64,000 bases of DNA from Arcanobacterium canis (lineage in GTDB: Bacteria; Actinomycetota; Actinomycetes; Actinomycetales; Actinomycetaceae). The notes below the pieces were generated by a model, which saw only the letters and a program-made list of their open reading frames with translations, was not told the DNA's origin and did no database searches. Positions 17,419-27,082 of the stretch are shown here, piece by piece. The DNA lies in assembly GCF_029625435.1 (NCBI RefSeq), contig NZ_CP121208.1, positions 1,116,001-1,180,000 of the forward strand. Direction: 5' to 3'. Both the position numbers and the translations under genes were made by a program. The stretch's first letter is position 1, and each line of letters opens with the position of its first letter.

Positions 17419-18335
17419 AGCAACCCCTCTCTCATCATGTCCAATGCGTGTTGCAGATCGGCGGGATATGAGGATGTCACTTCCATATATTTACCCGTGA
17501 TCGGATGCGCAAAGCCTAACCGCACCGCATGGAGCCACTGGCGCGTAAGGCCCAACCGCTGCCCCAGTACCATATCGGCGCCGTACATCTCATCGCCGAC
17601 ACAAGGATGCTTGATCGCACTCATGTGGACACGAATCTGATGAGTTCGCCCAGTTTCTAGGTGGACTTCAACCAAGGTAGCACCGGCCATTGCTTCAAGA
17701 GTGTCATAGTGAGTGACAGCGCACTTGCCGTCCTCTCGAATCCCCATCTTCCACTGATGGCGAAAATCACGTCCGATGGGTGCCTCGACCGTTCCTGATA
17801 AGGGATCCGGATGTCCTTGAACAAGAGCGTGATAGACTTTCGTCACTGTGCGCTCTTTAAAAGCGCGTTTCAACACTGTGTAAGCACGCTCGGACTTCGC
17901 CACCACCATCGCACCTGTCGTACCGACGTCGAGACGATGAACGATCCCTTTGCGTTCAGGAGGGCCAGATGTCGTCAAGGTGATTCCTGCTCCCAGAAGC
18001 GCACCAAGAACATTGGGGCCTTCGAAATTTAACGAGGCATGTGCTGCCACTCCAACTGGCTTATCGACCACCACAATATCCGCGTCTTCGTAGAGCAAGT
18101 CCAGGTTATCGATTGGTGTGGGTTGTGGTTGCGACGACGGCGGTGGCGCAAGCTCAGCGGCGATCAGGGCACCTTGCGTGACACGTTCAGATTTCCCGAC
18201 GATTCGGCCATCAACTTCCACTTTCCCACTCGCCACAAGCTCTGCAGCTTTCGAGCGGGATAAACCTGTCAAGGACGCGAGCACTGTGTCAATACGGTTG
18301 CCATCGAACCCCGGAGGAACAAGATACGTGCTCAC
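17415..18335 (-). CDS. rluD: RluA/RluD-family pseudouridine synthase
   Basis: Isomerises uridine in 23S rRNA. The 306 residues begin with an S4 domain ([20 protein letters not shown]). The catalytic domain carries the motif [16 protein letters not shown] with the nucleophilic Asp in RLD, and [18 protein letters not shown] further on. The start overlaps lspA by 4 bp and the stop overlaps the GNAT remnant. The target uridines are assumed from the family and not shown by sequence. Confidence 0.95.
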   Translation of the reverse strand: MSTYLVPPGFDGNRIDTVLASLTGLSRSKAAELVASGKVEVDGRIVGKSERVTQGALIAAELAPPPSSQPQPTPIDNLDLLYEDADIVVVDKPVGVAAHASLNFEGPNVLGALLGAGITLTTSGPPERKGIVHRLDVGTTGAMVVAKSERAYTVLKRAFKERTVTKVYHALVQGHPDPLSGTVEAPIGRDFRHQWKMGIREDGKCAVTHYDTLEAMAGATLVEVHLETGRTHQIRVHMSAIKHPCVGDEMYGADMVLGQRLGLTRQWLHAVRLGFAHPITGKYMEVTSSYPADLQHALDMMREGLL

Positions 18336-18814
18336 TTTTCGCCCCCTTGACGGGCGTCCTCCCGCCCGAGCATGACAATCAAAATAACCACAGCGACAAC
18401 CAGAACAATGTCAGCAAAATTACCGATGAAGAGATTTCCGTATTTGATGAAATCGACAACATGCCCCTGGGGGAAACCTGGTTCTCGGAAAAGACGATCA
18501 ATGAGATTGCCCAGTGCCCCAGCCCAAATCGCAGCAACAGTGAGTTTGATCGACATTGGTTTGTTTTTCCACACCACCACTGGTAGCGCAAGAACTGCGC
18601 CCGTAGCGAGAAGGGTGAAAATCCAGGTGTGTCCGTTGAGGAAAGAAAAAGCTGCTCCAGAGTTGAAAATCAGCTTCAACCCGATGATGTCACCTATAAG
18701 CGATACAGTGTGTCCGTCGCTCAGAGCACTGAGAGCCCACTGTTTGGTAGCAAAATCGATGACTACCAAAATAACGCCAACGAACATTGCGGCAAGAAAG
18801 TTACGGAGTTTCAC
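18332..18814 (-). CDS. lspA: Lipoprotein signal peptidase II
   Basis: Cleaves signal peptides of lipoproteins such as the ZnuA-like protein in this window. The 160 residues contain four membrane helices and the two catalytic aspartates: the first in [12 protein letters not shown] and the second in FNIADI-like [15 protein letters not shown] and NSGAAFSFL are also conserved. It lies between wag31 and rluD, overlapping rluD by 4 bp. Confidence 0.95.
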   Translation of the reverse strand: MKLRNFLAAMFVGVILVVIDFATKQWALSALSDGHTVSLIGDIIGLKLIFNSGAAFSFLNGHTWIFTLLATGAVLALPVVVWKNKPMSIKLTVAAIWAGALGNLIDRLFREPGFPQGHVVDFIKYGNLFIGNFADIVLVVAVVILIVMLGREDARQGGEK

Positions 18815-18831
18815 TCCACTAGGGTACTACA

Positions 18832-18862
18832 AGGGGGAGGCGACCAGTGATCCCCTCCCCCT
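18832..18862 (-). terminator. Hairpin after wag31, weak terminator
   Basis: AGGGGGAGG (18832-18840) pairs with CCTCCCCCT (18854-18862) across a 13-nt loop in the 67-bp gap between wag31 and lspA. The downstream side on the transcribed strand is not a clean T-run, so partial termination is the most that can be claimed. Confidence 0.5.
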
Positions 18863-18881
18863 CATGAAGTTAATGACTCGA

Positions 18882-19460
18882 TTACTTCTGCTCAGCCTTC
18901 GAATCCACGTTTGCAAGAAGCGACTCAAGGTAGCTCTTGAGACGAGTGCGATAATCGCGCTCGAATTCACGAAGCTCAGCAATCTTGCGTTCGAGAACGG
19001 AACGCTCCTCTTCGAGCTTCGTCAGGGTACGATTATGTACTTCTTCTGCTTCGGTGATGATACGGGTCTTTTCGGCCTCAGCTTCAGACACGATACGCTC
19101 CGATTCAGCCTTGCCGTTTGCCACATATTCATCGTGAAGACGCTGGGCAAGCGACAACATTCCCGTCGCGCTCTGTGCTTCACTCATGTTCGGCGTCGAG
19201 GCAAGAGCAGCAGTCGAAGTAGCGTCGGTTGCCGGAGCCGAAACAGCCTGGGCACCCTGGTTCTCGAGCTCAGTGACGCGAGCTTGAGCAGCCTGAAGCT
19301 CAGCCCTGAGCTTTTCGGTGTCCTCGCGGTACTTAGTGATCGAGTATGCGACCTCATCGAGGAAGAAATCCACCTCATCCTGGTCATAGCCCTCTTCGAC
19401 GCGCTGGGGCTCCTTAAAGCGCATGTTCACAACGTCAGTCTCAGTCAGAAGCTGTGCCAT
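18882..19460 (-). CDS. wag31: DivIVA-domain polar growth protein (Wag31-like)
   Basis: Coiled-coil scaffold that marks cell poles and septa and recruits wall synthesis. The 192 residues start with the DivIVA membrane-binding domain (LTETDVVNMRFKEPQRVEEG; YDQDEVDFFLDEVAYSI). A coiled coil, an Ala/Thr/Ser-rich linker at about residues 80-100 and a second long coiled coil rich in Glu/Lys/Arg follow. It stands in the canonical place between yggT and lspA. The 130-bp gap upstream probably holds its own promoter. Confidence 0.95.
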   Translation of the reverse strand: MAQLLTETDVVNMRFKEPQRVEEGYDQDEVDFFLDEVAYSITKYREDTEKLRAELQAAQARVTELENQGAQAVSAPATDATSTAALASTPNMSEAQSATGMLSLAQRLHDEYVANGKAESERIVSEAEAEKTRIITEAEEVHNRTLTKLEEERSVLERKIAELREFERDYRTRLKSYLESLLANVDSKAEQK

Positions 19461-19590
19461 TGGTTTTCACCTCGTCGGTCTCGAAATAACGTGGGTTACG
19501 TGGATTAGACTACCCGACCACGAGTGAGCGCGCAGTGTTTCCACGTTCATTACGGCTTAGGTTTATCACATTTCGGTAACAGTACGAAAG

Positions 19591-19878
19591 TTAAAAAACC
19601 CAAAAAACAATACGGGCAAGGACTTGCAATCCGAAGAAGAGGACAAGAAAGCCCATGTCAAAGGCAATTGCGCCAAAACGCAGCGGCGGAATGTAACGTC
19701 CGAGAAATCTCAGGGGAGGATCTGTTACTCGATACACAGCATTCGCCATCACCACGAGCGCTCCCGTTGGAGTCCAGTCACGGGCGAGCATCCCTACCAA
19801 ATCCAGTACCACGCGGGCGATTAACACCCACAGGTAAATCTGTATTGTCCAGAAAAGTAAATATCCGAATAAAGCCAT
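19591..19878 (-). CDS. YggT-family membrane protein
   Basis: 95 residues with two hydrophobic segments: a first near residues 2-25 (FGYLLFWTIQIYLWVLIARV) and a second near 70-92. The conserved middle NAVYRVTDPPLRFLGRYIPP is the YggT signature. Its function is not settled; it regularly sits between sepF and divIVA in Gram-positives and may act in division or osmotic tolerance. It overlaps the sepF stop by 1 bp. A T-rich stretch follows the stop codon. Confidence 0.93.
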   Translation of the reverse strand: MALFGYLLFWTIQIYLWVLIARVVLDLVGMLARDWTPTGALVVMANAVYRVTDPPLRFLGRYIPPLRFGAIAFDMGFLVLFFGLQVLARIVFWVF

Positions 19879-20276
19879 CAGGAGAAATCGTGAGTGTTGT
19901 CGTCGCCACGTGAATCAAGCTTCACAACATGTGGCGTAAGGAGGAAGACGTCTTCAGAAATGCGTGAGAACTGCCCGGCCAAGCCAAAACACAATCCAAG
20001 CGCGAAATCGACGATGCGAGCACGTTCAGCGTCGGCAGCATCGGAAAGGTTCAAAATCACTGGAAGCCCGTTTCGGAACTCGACAGCAAAATCCTTCACA
20101 TCACGGTAAGACGAGACCCACACCGTGACAATGCGCGCAATATCATTCGTTGCAACAGGGTGAAGCTGAGCAACGTCGGAATCGTCGAAGTATTCCTCTT
20201 CGTCGTAAAACTCCTCGTCATCGTACATATCGTCAGTCGGAGCAGCTTTTGCGCCGAGTCGATCGAGAAATCCCAT
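19878..20276 (-). CDS. sepF: Cell division protein SepF
   Basis: Membrane anchor for FtsZ in bacteria lacking FtsA. The 132 residues start MGFLDRLGAKAA, a probable amphipathic membrane-binding helix. A very acidic Asp/Glu/Tyr linker follows at about residues 15-35, then the SepF core: RIVTVWVSSYRDVKDFAVEF, NLSDAADAERARIVDFALG, and FLLTPHVVKL near the end. AGGGAGGACACC before the ATG at 20276 fixes the start; longer upstream frames run into pgeF. No ftsA is in the cluster, in line with this role. Confidence 0.95.
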   Translation of the reverse strand: MGFLDRLGAKAAPTDDMYDDEEFYDEEEYFDDSDVAQLHPVATNDIARIVTVWVSSYRDVKDFAVEFRNGLPVILNLSDAADAERARIVDFALGLCFGLAGQFSRISEDVFLLTPHVVKLDSRGDDNTHDFS

Positions 20277-20307
20277 GGTGTCCTCCCTAAAGTTTGCTAC
20301 CGCTAAC

Positions 20308-21090
20308 CTATGACAGCTGCGGCAACTCTTCGTGGAAGCGACCTGGGTGTGTTGCCACTTCAACGATTCCAGCAAATCGTCCTGCTTGTTTTCCGAGTGT
20401 ACTCGACCGCCGATGTGAGAAATAAAGCTCAGATTCTCGGGTGCAATAGCGACTGATATCAAGTTCCATGCCAAGCTGCTCAGCAAGCCCGGCAGAGAGG
20501 TCAAGAGCAGGAGTACCCCAACTAGTCTGCGAAATCGCACGGGAAAAGCGCGAACCGATGGCATACATCATATCGGCAGGTACTTCATAGCATCGTCCGC
20601 AGATATGCGGCCCCACAATCCCACGAATCGCCGACGCCGCAGTGCCACGTTCACACATAGCCTCACGTACTTTTAGCGCAATTTCTTTTTCTAGGCCTGC
20701 TCGTCCCACATGCACCACGGCAGCACGGGTGCCAGTAACATCCAGGAGGATCAATGGAATACAATCTGCAACCATCACTGCCGCAGCCTGTCCATGTTCA
20801 ATGATCACCGCGTCAGCATCGCCCACGGTAAGTGCGCCATTGATCTGCATGGCCTGTGACGCACACCGATAGACATCGGAATGAACCTGGTTCATCCAGA
20901 CGATAGGCTCACTGAACTCTCGTCCAACGATCTGCCGATTGAGTGCAACAGCTTCTGCACTGTCGCCTACGTGTGGGCCGAGGTTCAGCTCCCCGTATTC
21001 ACCGGTCGATACTCCCCCACGTCGACTGGTAAATCCATAGGTGATTATCCCCTGCTCACCACGCACACTGTGTAATTCCATCACGCCCAT
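20308..21090 (-). CDS. pgeF: PgeF/YfiH-family peptidoglycan editing factor (laccase-domain protein)
   Basis: 260 residues of the multicopper-oxidase-like DUF152 family. E. coli YfiH removes mis-incorporated L-Ser from UDP-MurNAc precursors; other members show purine nucleoside phosphorylase activity. Conserved motifs include the metal-site histidine and cysteine segments WMNQVHSDVYR, VADCIPLILLD, VHVGRAGLEKEI (often HAGWRG in others) and GPHICGRCYEVPADM. It lies directly after the ftsZ terminator and has its own -10-like TAAAAT 6 nt before the ATG, so it probably starts a new transcript with sepF and yggT. Confidence 0.9.
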   Translation of the reverse strand: MGVMELHSVRGEQGIITYGFTSRRGGVSTGEYGELNLGPHVGDSAEAVALNRQIVGREFSEPIVWMNQVHSDVYRCASQAMQINGALTVGDADAVIIEHGQAAAVMVADCIPLILLDVTGTRAAVVHVGRAGLEKEIALKVREAMCERGTAASAIRGIVGPHICGRCYEVPADMMYAIGSRFSRAISQTSWGTPALDLSAGLAEQLGMELDISRYCTRESELYFSHRRSSTLGKQAGRFAGIVEVATHPGRFHEELPQLS

Positions 21091-21096
21091 ACCTTT

Positions 21097-21102
21097 ATTT
21101 TA
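21097..21102 (-). promoter_or_regulatory. -10 box for the pgeF transcript, leaderless type
   Basis: Read on the minus strand, TAAAAT is separated by six bases (AAAGGT) from the ATG at 21090. No convincing -35 is visible. The box directly follows the ftsZ terminator. Confidence 0.5.
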
Positions 21103-21115
21103 GGGCGATAAAAGT

Positions 21116-21145
21116 ACTGCGGACCTGGTTCTCCAGGCCCGCAGT
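21116..21145 (-). terminator. Terminator after ftsZ
   Basis: ACTGCGGACCTGG (21116-21128) pairs with CCAGGCCCGCAGT (21133-21145), a 13-bp stem with one wobble pair around a TTCT loop. On the minus strand it is followed by ACTTTTATC. It separates ftsZ from pgeF inside the otherwise compact cluster. Confidence 0.85.
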
Positions 21146-21169
21146 GGACAAGAAATCACGAGGTTTCGA

Positions 21170-22324
21170 TCACTCGTCGAACAGGAACGGTGGAATATCG
21201 AGATCTGGACGCTTGTGCTCAGGCTCCGGTGCTGGCGCAGGAGCAGGTTCAGCGATCACTGGACGAGTGATCACAGGTTCGGCAATGACGGGTGCCGCTG
21301 GCCCAGGAGCGGCCGGAGCGGGAGCCTCAACACGAACCGATCCCGGGGTGCGCTTCTCTTCTGCAGGCACAAGGTAATCAGTTTCCTCATCAAAACCAGC
21401 AGCGATCACGGTCACAATGACTTCGTCGCCAAGAGAATCGTCAATGATCTGGCCGACGATGATATTCGCTGACGGGTCAACGGCTTCCTTGACGAGCTGA
21501 GCCGCTGCCGCCTGCTCCTTGATGCCAAAGTCCTTCGGGGTGGTGAATGCAAGGAGAACACCATGTGCGCCATCGATCTTCGCCTCAAGCAACGGCGACG
21601 AAATAGCGTTTTCGGTTGCGCGCAGTGCGCGGTCAGGCCCGGAGGCTGAGCCAATACCCATGAGCGCGGTACCCGCGTCCTTCATAATCGCCTTGACATC
21701 AGCGAAGTCGAGGTTGATTTCACCGGACTGAGTAATGAGGTCAGAAATACCCTTGACGCCGTTGCGCAGTACCTCGTCAGCAAGGCGGTACGCTTCGATC
21801 ACAGAGATGTCGTCGTCGGAAATCTCCAGCAGTCGGTCATTAGGAATGACGATCAGCGTATCAACTGACGCACGCAATTCCTTGATTCCCTCGGTCGCGT
21901 TATTCGAACGCTGAAGGCCTTCGTAGGAGAAGGGGCGTGTAACAACGCCAACGGTGAGGGCACCGAGATCACGAGCTGCCTTTGCAACGACTGGGGCTGC
22001 ACCAGTACCGGTTCCTCCACCTTCACCTGCGGTCACGAAGACCATGTCAGCACCTTCAAGCGACTGCTCGATGAGATCTTTATTCTCTTCGGCGCTGCGA
22101 CGGCCAACAGATGGATCAGCTCCAGCTCCCAAACCGTGCGAGACATCGCGACCGATATCAAGTTTGATCTCAGCTTCAGACTTGACCAGTGACTGGTTGT
22201 CAGTGTTCACAGCGATGAACTCGACGCCTGCGAGCCCATCTTGAATCATGCGATCAACGGCATTGACGCCGCCACCACCGACACCCACAACTTTGATGGT
22301 TGCGTTGTTGTCCAGAGAGTACAT
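21170..22324 (-). CDS. ftsZ: Cell division GTPase FtsZ
   Basis: Tubulin-like GTPase that forms the Z ring. The 384 residues include [15 protein letters not shown] at the nucleotide-binding start, the tubulin signature [13 protein letters not shown] near residue 100, the T7 loop region [15 protein letters not shown], a Pro/Ala-rich linker (about 315-370) and a C-terminal peptide [10 protein letters not shown] for SepF or other partners. The ATG at 22324 ([14 protein letters not shown]) follows GGAAGAG; a start 60 bp further upstream is unlikely. The linker repeats units such as [20 protein letters not shown]. Confidence 0.98.
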   Translation of the reverse strand: MYSLDNNATIKVVGVGGGGVNAVDRMIQDGLAGVEFIAVNTDNQSLVKSEAEIKLDIGRDVSHGLGAGADPSVGRRSAEENKDLIEQSLEGADMVFVTAGEGGGTGTGAAPVVAKAARDLGALTVGVVTRPFSYEGLQRSNNATEGIKELRASVDTLIVIPNDRLLEISDDDISVIEAYRLADEVLRNGVKGISDLITQSGEINLDFADVKAIMKDAGTALMGIGSASGPDRALRATENAISSPLLEAKIDGAHGVLLAFTTPKDFGIKEQAAAAQLVKEAVDPSANIIVGQIIDDSLGDEVIVTVIAAGFDEETDYLVPAEEKRTPGSVRVEAPAPAAPGPAAPVIAEPVITRPVIAEPAPAPAPEPEHKRPDLDIPPFLFDE

Positions 22325-22341
22325 TGCTCTTCCTTTCGAAA

Positions 22342-22360
22342 CTTCAAGTACAACTTGAAG
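22342..22360 (-). promoter_or_regulatory. Small hairpin in the ftsZ leader
   Basis: CTTCAAGT-ACA-ACTTGAAG is a perfect 8-bp inverted repeat with a 3-nt loop, ending about 8 bases upstream of the ftsZ Shine-Dalgarno sequence. The 123-bp ftsQ-ftsZ gap is the widest in this part of the cluster, so ftsZ probably has extra promoters or leader control here. Confidence 0.5.
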
Positions 22361-22447
22361 GATTTCTTGTCCAATCTCGCGCAAAAGATAGAGGCCAAAT
22401 TGTCTCCTCGCAACGACATACCGGGCGTGTTACGAAATTGATCGGCT

Positions 22448-23416
22448 CTACTTCGTCACCGGTGACGACGGCGACGACACATCAATCTGTGACGCACCTG
22501 TGTGGATCAAAGACATCACAATTTTTCCCTTGAGGGCGTTTTCTGAGACATCGCCCCAATAGACTTTCTTCGAGCCGTTAAGTTCCATGGAAATCAGACC
22601 AGCTTCACTGATATCGATCCCTTTGACTTGTCCAAGAAGCTTGGGAGGCAAAGCAGCAAGCACCGAAATCCCTAGTCGAGTATTGGCTTGAGCCTTCTGA
22701 GATGATCCGGGCGCTTTGAGAATGGGCAGCCCACTCTTCATCTTCGCATCCGCTTCCATTGTGCGCCCCTTTTCAGTCACTGCTGTGCAGTTTTCGGCGT
22801 TTCCAATACATGCCACCGGGCGCGCAGCTCGCGCTGAAATCGCTAGCGTTCGCGGGAATTGGCGATCAATAGTGATACTGGAAGCTTCGGGAATGTCGTC
22901 CATGAGTTGTTTCTCTATGGCATCAATATCCATCGTCACAAGCAATGTTCCCTCAAGCGAGCGCGCAGCCTTCTCGATCTTCGCCTTGGTTAAAGCACCG
23001 GGCGTCCCGACGATCGTGACATCGGAAGCGCTGTAACGGTAGCGCAGCAGAGAGGATCCGAAGACCGTCCACACGATCAGAGACGCGATGACCAGCACAC
23101 TGATCCAGATACCAAGACGCCGTGCAAAGGAACGCTGTCGCTCACGACGTCGTTCCGCCCTCCTGAGCGATAACTCGTCGCCACTCGGATGGCGCAGGTG
23201 CTCAATAGCTCCTTTGAACCGGCGCAGGGACAACCGCCGAGGTTTGGATTTCACAACCGTAGGTGGCTGGCTCTCTGTCGGCGGCTCAACACGTGAGGGT
23301 GATTCCTCACGCGGACGTCGTGTAACGCTCGGTGACACCACTTCCTGGTGGGAGCGTTCACCTGTAGTTTTCTGTTCAAGGGCACGAGGCTTTTTCGGCC
23401 TCGACGGCGGTCTCAT
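22448..23416 (-). CDS. ftsQ: Divisome protein FtsQ
   Basis: 322-residue bitopic protein connecting cytoplasmic and periplasmic divisome parts. It has a long basic cytoplasmic N-terminus (about residues 1-105), a single membrane helix (GIWISVLVIASLIVWTVFGS), a POTRA-like domain (YSASDVTIVGTPGALTKAKI; DIPEASSITIDRQFPRTLAI) and the FtsQ C-terminal domain. It overlaps murC by 4 bp. The charged tail is long, as usual in actinobacteria. Confidence 0.94.
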   Translation of the reverse strand: MRPPSRPKKPRALEQKTTGERSHQEVVSPSVTRRPREESPSRVEPPTESQPPTVVKSKPRRLSLRRFKGAIEHLRHPSGDELSLRRAERRRERQRSFARRLGIWISVLVIASLIVWTVFGSSLLRYRYSASDVTIVGTPGALTKAKIEKAARSLEGTLLVTMDIDAIEKQLMDDIPEASSITIDRQFPRTLAISARAARPVACIGNAENCTAVTEKGRTMEADAKMKSGLPILKAPGSSQKAQANTRLGISVLAALPPKLLGQVKGIDISEAGLISMELNGSKKVYWGDVSENALKGKIVMSLIHTGASQIDVSSPSSPVTK

Positions 23417-24768
23417 CGCTGCTCCAAATCGGCGAGGATCACGTTCCCCATCGTGGTGACCGAGCCAGCACCCATCGTCAGGATAAGGTCGCCGGCACGC
23501 GCTTGAGATGAAATGACGTGAGCAGCGTCAATCATGCCCGGAACAAACCGGGCCGAAGGAAGATGACGCACGATGACATCTGCTTCGTCGCCGTCGTCGG
23601 GGACCTCGCGCGCAGCATAGACAGCCGTTACGACGACGGAGTCTGCGTGGCTAAGTGCTTCAGCAAAACGAGCAGCAAAGTTGCGTGTACGTGAATATAG
23701 GTGTGGTTGGAAGAGAACGAGGACACGTCCATCCGTTACTGTGCGAGCAGTGGCGAGTGTGGCCTCCACTTCGGTCGGATGGTGGGCGTAGTCGTCAACC
23801 ACACGGATCCCGTTAACCTCACCGCGCAGTTCAAAACGCCGCCCAGTGCCGTGGAAAGCTCCGAGTGCCTGTGCCATTGCTCCAGGCTCGATGCCAAGTT
23901 CGACGCCCGCTGCCCATGCAGCGGCAGCATTGAGAAGATTGTGCGCACCAGCGACTGCCAATGACACTGGAAAGCTCTTTCCTGCGTATTCGAAGACACC
24001 GCTAGCCATTCCATCGGGAGTCTCGATGTCAATGACCTTCACGTGGTTCTCCGCCCCCTGCGCGCGGCCGTAGGTCACCACCCGAATTCCGTCCATCTGC
24101 GCTGCCTGAGCAAGCCGCGATGAGCCATCGTTGTCAGCGCACGCAACAAGCAATCCGCCAGGAACAATCTTGCGAGCAAACTCAGCAAAGGCCTCTTCAA
24201 ATGCTTCTTGAGTGCCGTAGTGATCCAAGTGATCTGGCTCAACGTTCGTCACAATCGCTACCCGCGGCGAATAGTTCAAGAATGAGCCGTCAGACTCATC
24301 AGCCTCTGCCACGAGCATCGACCCCGTACCGAGGTATCCGCCTGGCTCGCCTCCGGCAAGCGTCGATCCGACAGCACGCGACGGATCGCACCCCAGTTCT
24401 GCCAGAGCGCTCGCCAGCATCCCCGACGTCGTCGTCTTGCCATGAGCTCCCGCCACCGCAATGAAATCACGATCACCCGCAGCCAATGCGAGTGCCTGGC
24501 TACGATGCAGTACTTGCTGTCCACGTGATCGTGCCACAGCGAGTTCTGGATTCGAATCCTTGATCGCTGAGGACACCACAAGAACGGCATCAGGATCAAC
24601 GTTCGCTGCGTCGTGGCCAATAAAGACCCTCGCACCGGCTGCTTCGAGTGTGCGGGTATTATCTGACTCACTGCGATCTGACCCGGAGACCTGCACACCT
24701 TGAGCCAACAACAGCTCACCGACAACACTCATCCCAGCGCCGCCGATACCAATCAAATGAAATTTCAC
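23413..24768 (-). CDS. murC: UDP-N-acetylmuramate--L-alanine ligase
   Basis: Adds the first amino acid to UDP-MurNAc. The 451 residues have the N-terminal nucleotide-binding motif LIGIGGAGMSVVGELLL, the ATP-binding loop AVAGAHGKTTTSGMLA, and Mur ligase motifs such as NVEPDHLDHYG and VVDDYAHHPTEVEATL. It overlaps both murG (ATGA) and ftsQ by 4 bp, consistent with one transcript. Confidence 0.97.
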   Translation of the reverse strand: MKFHLIGIGGAGMSVVGELLLAQGVQVSGSDRSESDNTRTLEAAGARVFIGHDAANVDPDAVLVVSSAIKDSNPELAVARSRGQQVLHRSQALALAAGDRDFIAVAGAHGKTTTSGMLASALAELGCDPSRAVGSTLAGGEPGGYLGTGSMLVAEADESDGSFLNYSPRVAIVTNVEPDHLDHYGTQEAFEEAFAEFARKIVPGGLLVACADNDGSSRLAQAAQMDGIRVVTYGRAQGAENHVKVIDIETPDGMASGVFEYAGKSFPVSLAVAGAHNLLNAAAAWAAGVELGIEPGAMAQALGAFHGTGRRFELRGEVNGIRVVDDYAHHPTEVEATLATARTVTDGRVLVLFQPHLYSRTRNFAARFAEALSHADSVVVTAVYAAREVPDDGDEADVIVRHLPSARFVPGMIDAAHVISSQARAGDLILTMGAGSVTTMGNVILADLEQR

Positions 24769-25862
24769 TTCGTTACTCCCATCGCAATCTGGCCCAGCGC
24801 TGCAGCTGCATCCATTGGTGATACCCCATCGAGTGAGTCTCTCATCTGCGCAAGACGTTGCGCATCGAGCTGTGTCAGAAGTTGGGCAAAGCGTTCATGA
24901 TGAAAATCGCGATCACGCACAAGTTCTGCTCCCCCAGCGCTGACGACATCCGCTGCATTCTTCTCTTGTTCGCCATTGCCGATGGGAAGTGGAACAAAAA
25001 TCGCAGGAATGTTCAGAGCTGAAAGTTCTGCCACCATCCCCGCCCCCGAACGTGTCAGGGCAAGGTCAGCAACCGCGTATGCGTCCTGCATGTCGTTGAG
25101 ATATTCAAGAACAACGTAATCATCCTCGCAACCAACTGCCTGACGGACTGCGTCTGCTTTTCCTTTGCCAGTGATATGGAGGACTTGGAAACCACGTTCA
25201 CGGATCGCGCTCAACGATTCGCCCGCAACCTCATTAAGGTGAGCGGCTCCAAGTGAGCCACCTGTGATGAGAAGGATCTCGCGCCTTGGGTCCAAGCCAA
25301 ACTTCGCTGCAGCCAGCGCTCGGGCTTCGGTGCGATCAGATTCGGCAAGATCTTGGATTGCCTGTCGCAGCGGCAAACCCACAGTGATCGTTTCGCCGCG
25401 TCGGGCAGCCAACGGGGTTGAATCGAACGTGAGCGCGACGACGTCGGCGAAGCGAGCGCCGAGTTTGTTTGCCAGTCCTGGGGAAGCGTTCCCTTCGTGG
25501 ACAACGATAGGAATTCCAAGTTTTCTCGCAGCGAGGTAGATCGGAGTTGAGGCATAGCCTCCAAAACCGATGACGACGTTGGCACGGCGAGAGCGCAGGA
25601 GATGGGTTGCTGAATCAACCGCACGGAGGAACTTCTGCGGGAACATCAACATTGCCATGCCAGGGCGACGAGGGAACGGAGCCCGTTCGATCAGCTCAAG
25701 GTCAAAACCTGCGCGTGGGACCAGCTCTTCTTCCAGTCCCCCTGGAGTGCCGACAGCGCAAATGTGGGCGTCAGGATCTTCTTCGAGGATTGCCTTTGCA
25801 GTGGCAATCAACGGATTGACATGGCCAGCAGTCCCACCGCCAGCAAGAACATAGGATGTCAT
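24765..25862 (-). CDS. murG: UDP-GlcNAc transferase MurG
   Basis: Converts lipid I to lipid II at the inner membrane surface. The 365 residues start MTSYVLAGGGTAGHVNPLIA, the G-loop of GT28 enzymes. Further landmarks are VIGFGGYASTPIYLAARKLG, VHEGNASPGLANKLGA, LLITGGSLGAAHLNE and LALTRSGAGMVAELSALNIP with the UDP-GlcNAc site. The ATG at 25862 follows GGAGGA and overlaps ftsW by 4 bp; a longer frame upstream is a shadow of ftsW. Confidence 0.97.
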   Translation of the reverse strand: MTSYVLAGGGTAGHVNPLIATAKAILEEDPDAHICAVGTPGGLEEELVPRAGFDLELIERAPFPRRPGMAMLMFPQKFLRAVDSATHLLRSRRANVVIGFGGYASTPIYLAARKLGIPIVVHEGNASPGLANKLGARFADVVALTFDSTPLAARRGETITVGLPLRQAIQDLAESDRTEARALAAAKFGLDPRREILLITGGSLGAAHLNEVAGESLSAIRERGFQVLHITGKGKADAVRQAVGCEDDYVVLEYLNDMQDAYAVADLALTRSGAGMVAELSALNIPAIFVPLPIGNGEQEKNAADVVSAGGAELVRDRDFHHERFAQLLTQLDAQRLAQMRDSLDGVSPMDAAAALGQIAMGVTK

Positions 25863-27082
25863 CGATTCCTCCTCAGCACAGATGTTGCCTTTGACGCCAG
25901 TCGAGGATTGATACGCAGCGATTGGCGCACTCCCGGAACGGTCAGAACCGTACCTGCCACAATGCCGAGCATGACAAGCGAAGCAATCATAGAAGAACCG
26001 CCCATCGAGACGAAGGGCAACGGAACCCCGAAAACTGGCAACAAGCCGCTCACAACGAACATATTGGCAATTGCCTGGCCAATGAGCCACAGCGCAGTCC
26101 CACCTGCAACGAATTGAGCGTATCGATCCGGATGGAACAAACAGATGCGCATGAGAGCCCACCCCAGGGCCACGAACAGCGCAATGATCGTCACGCATCC
26201 GAGGAAACCCAGTTCCTCTCCAACAACAGCAAAAATGAAGTCAGTATGGGCTTCAGCGAGATCGCGCCATTTTTCTTTTCCAGCGCCGATACCCACACCG
26301 GACACGCCCCCAGAGCCGAACGCGAAGAGCGCATAGTCCGCCTGAGTAGGTTCGTGGATATCGGGGAGATTCCAAAAATTTGCCAGAAAGTCGGCGATTC
26401 GGTTCATACGCGAGGGACGAAACGCCACCATCACTCCGACGAGAAGCCCACCTAAAATCGCAGGGACAATAAATACTTTGAGCGCGATACCAGCCACAAA
26501 TGCCAGTCCCACTGCAATCAAAATAAAGATCAAACCTGTACCGACGTCACCGCCGAAAAGGACCAATCCGATGGCGAGTCCAAAGCCGAGGATGGGACGA
26601 CGGAAGTTGTGCCAATCGGCCATTTCTTTGACTGTGCGCTGCGAAAGCTCAACGGCGAGCCAAATGATCAACGCAGCTTTGAGAAACTCCGAAGGTTGGA
26701 GAGAAACCGGACCAACGCGCAGCCAGTTTGTATTTCCTCCAACAGAATGCGAACCAAGTACAAAAACCATCGCCTGAAGCGCAAGAGCACCACCAAAAAT
26801 GCCGTTCGCTGTCACTTTAATGAGTTGAGCAGGAATGAACTTGGCAATCAACAGGCCAACGGCTACTCCTCCTGCTGCAAAGGCCGCTTGCTTAATGGCA
26901 ATTGCGAAGAGTTTCCCCGTCGGGTCCGCATCAAGACTACGGATTGACGAAGGTGCGGTAGCTGAAAACACCATAAACACACCGATTGCAACGAGGACAG
27001 CGGTCGCGGCCATCATCACAGTGAGCGATTGAGACATGATGTCGCGAATCCGCCGATCGCGCATGGTCAAGGAACTATTCAT
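25859..27082 (-). CDS. ftsW: SEDS peptidoglycan glycosyltransferase FtsW
   Basis: Polymerises lipid II at the septum together with FtsI. The 407 residues form about ten membrane helices. SEDS landmarks are NTNWLRVGPVSLQPSEFLK, LVLFGGDVGTGLIFILIA, TDFIFAVVGEELGFLG and PVFGVPLPFVSMGGSSMIAS, with the catalytic-type Asp in the GGDVG loop. Overlaps of 4 bp with murD and murG fix its place in the cluster. Confidence 0.96.
   Translation of the reverse strand: MNSSLTMRDRRIRDIMSQSLTVMMAATAVLVAIGVFMVFSATAPSSIRSLDADPTGKLFAIAIKQAAFAAGGVAVGLLIAKFIPAQLIKVTANGIFGGALALQAMVFVLGSHSVGGNTNWLRVGPVSLQPSEFLKAALIIWLAVELSQRTVKEMADWHNFRRPILGFGLAIGLVLFGGDVGTGLIFILIAVGLAFVAGIALKVFIVPAILGGLLVGVMVAFRPSRMNRIADFLANFWNLPDIHEPTQADYALFAFGSGGVSGVGIGAGKEKWRDLAEAHTDFIFAVVGEELGFLGCVTIIALFVALGWALMRICLFHPDRYAQFVAGGTALWLIGQAIANMFVVSGLLPVFGVPLPFVSMGGSSMIASLVMLGIVAGTVLTVPGVRQSLRINPRLASKATSVLRRNR

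Noticed and set aside
18372-19508. A 378-codon plus-strand frame across lspA and wag31
   Set aside because: It is antisense to two well-recognised genes and their gap and has no family resemblance.
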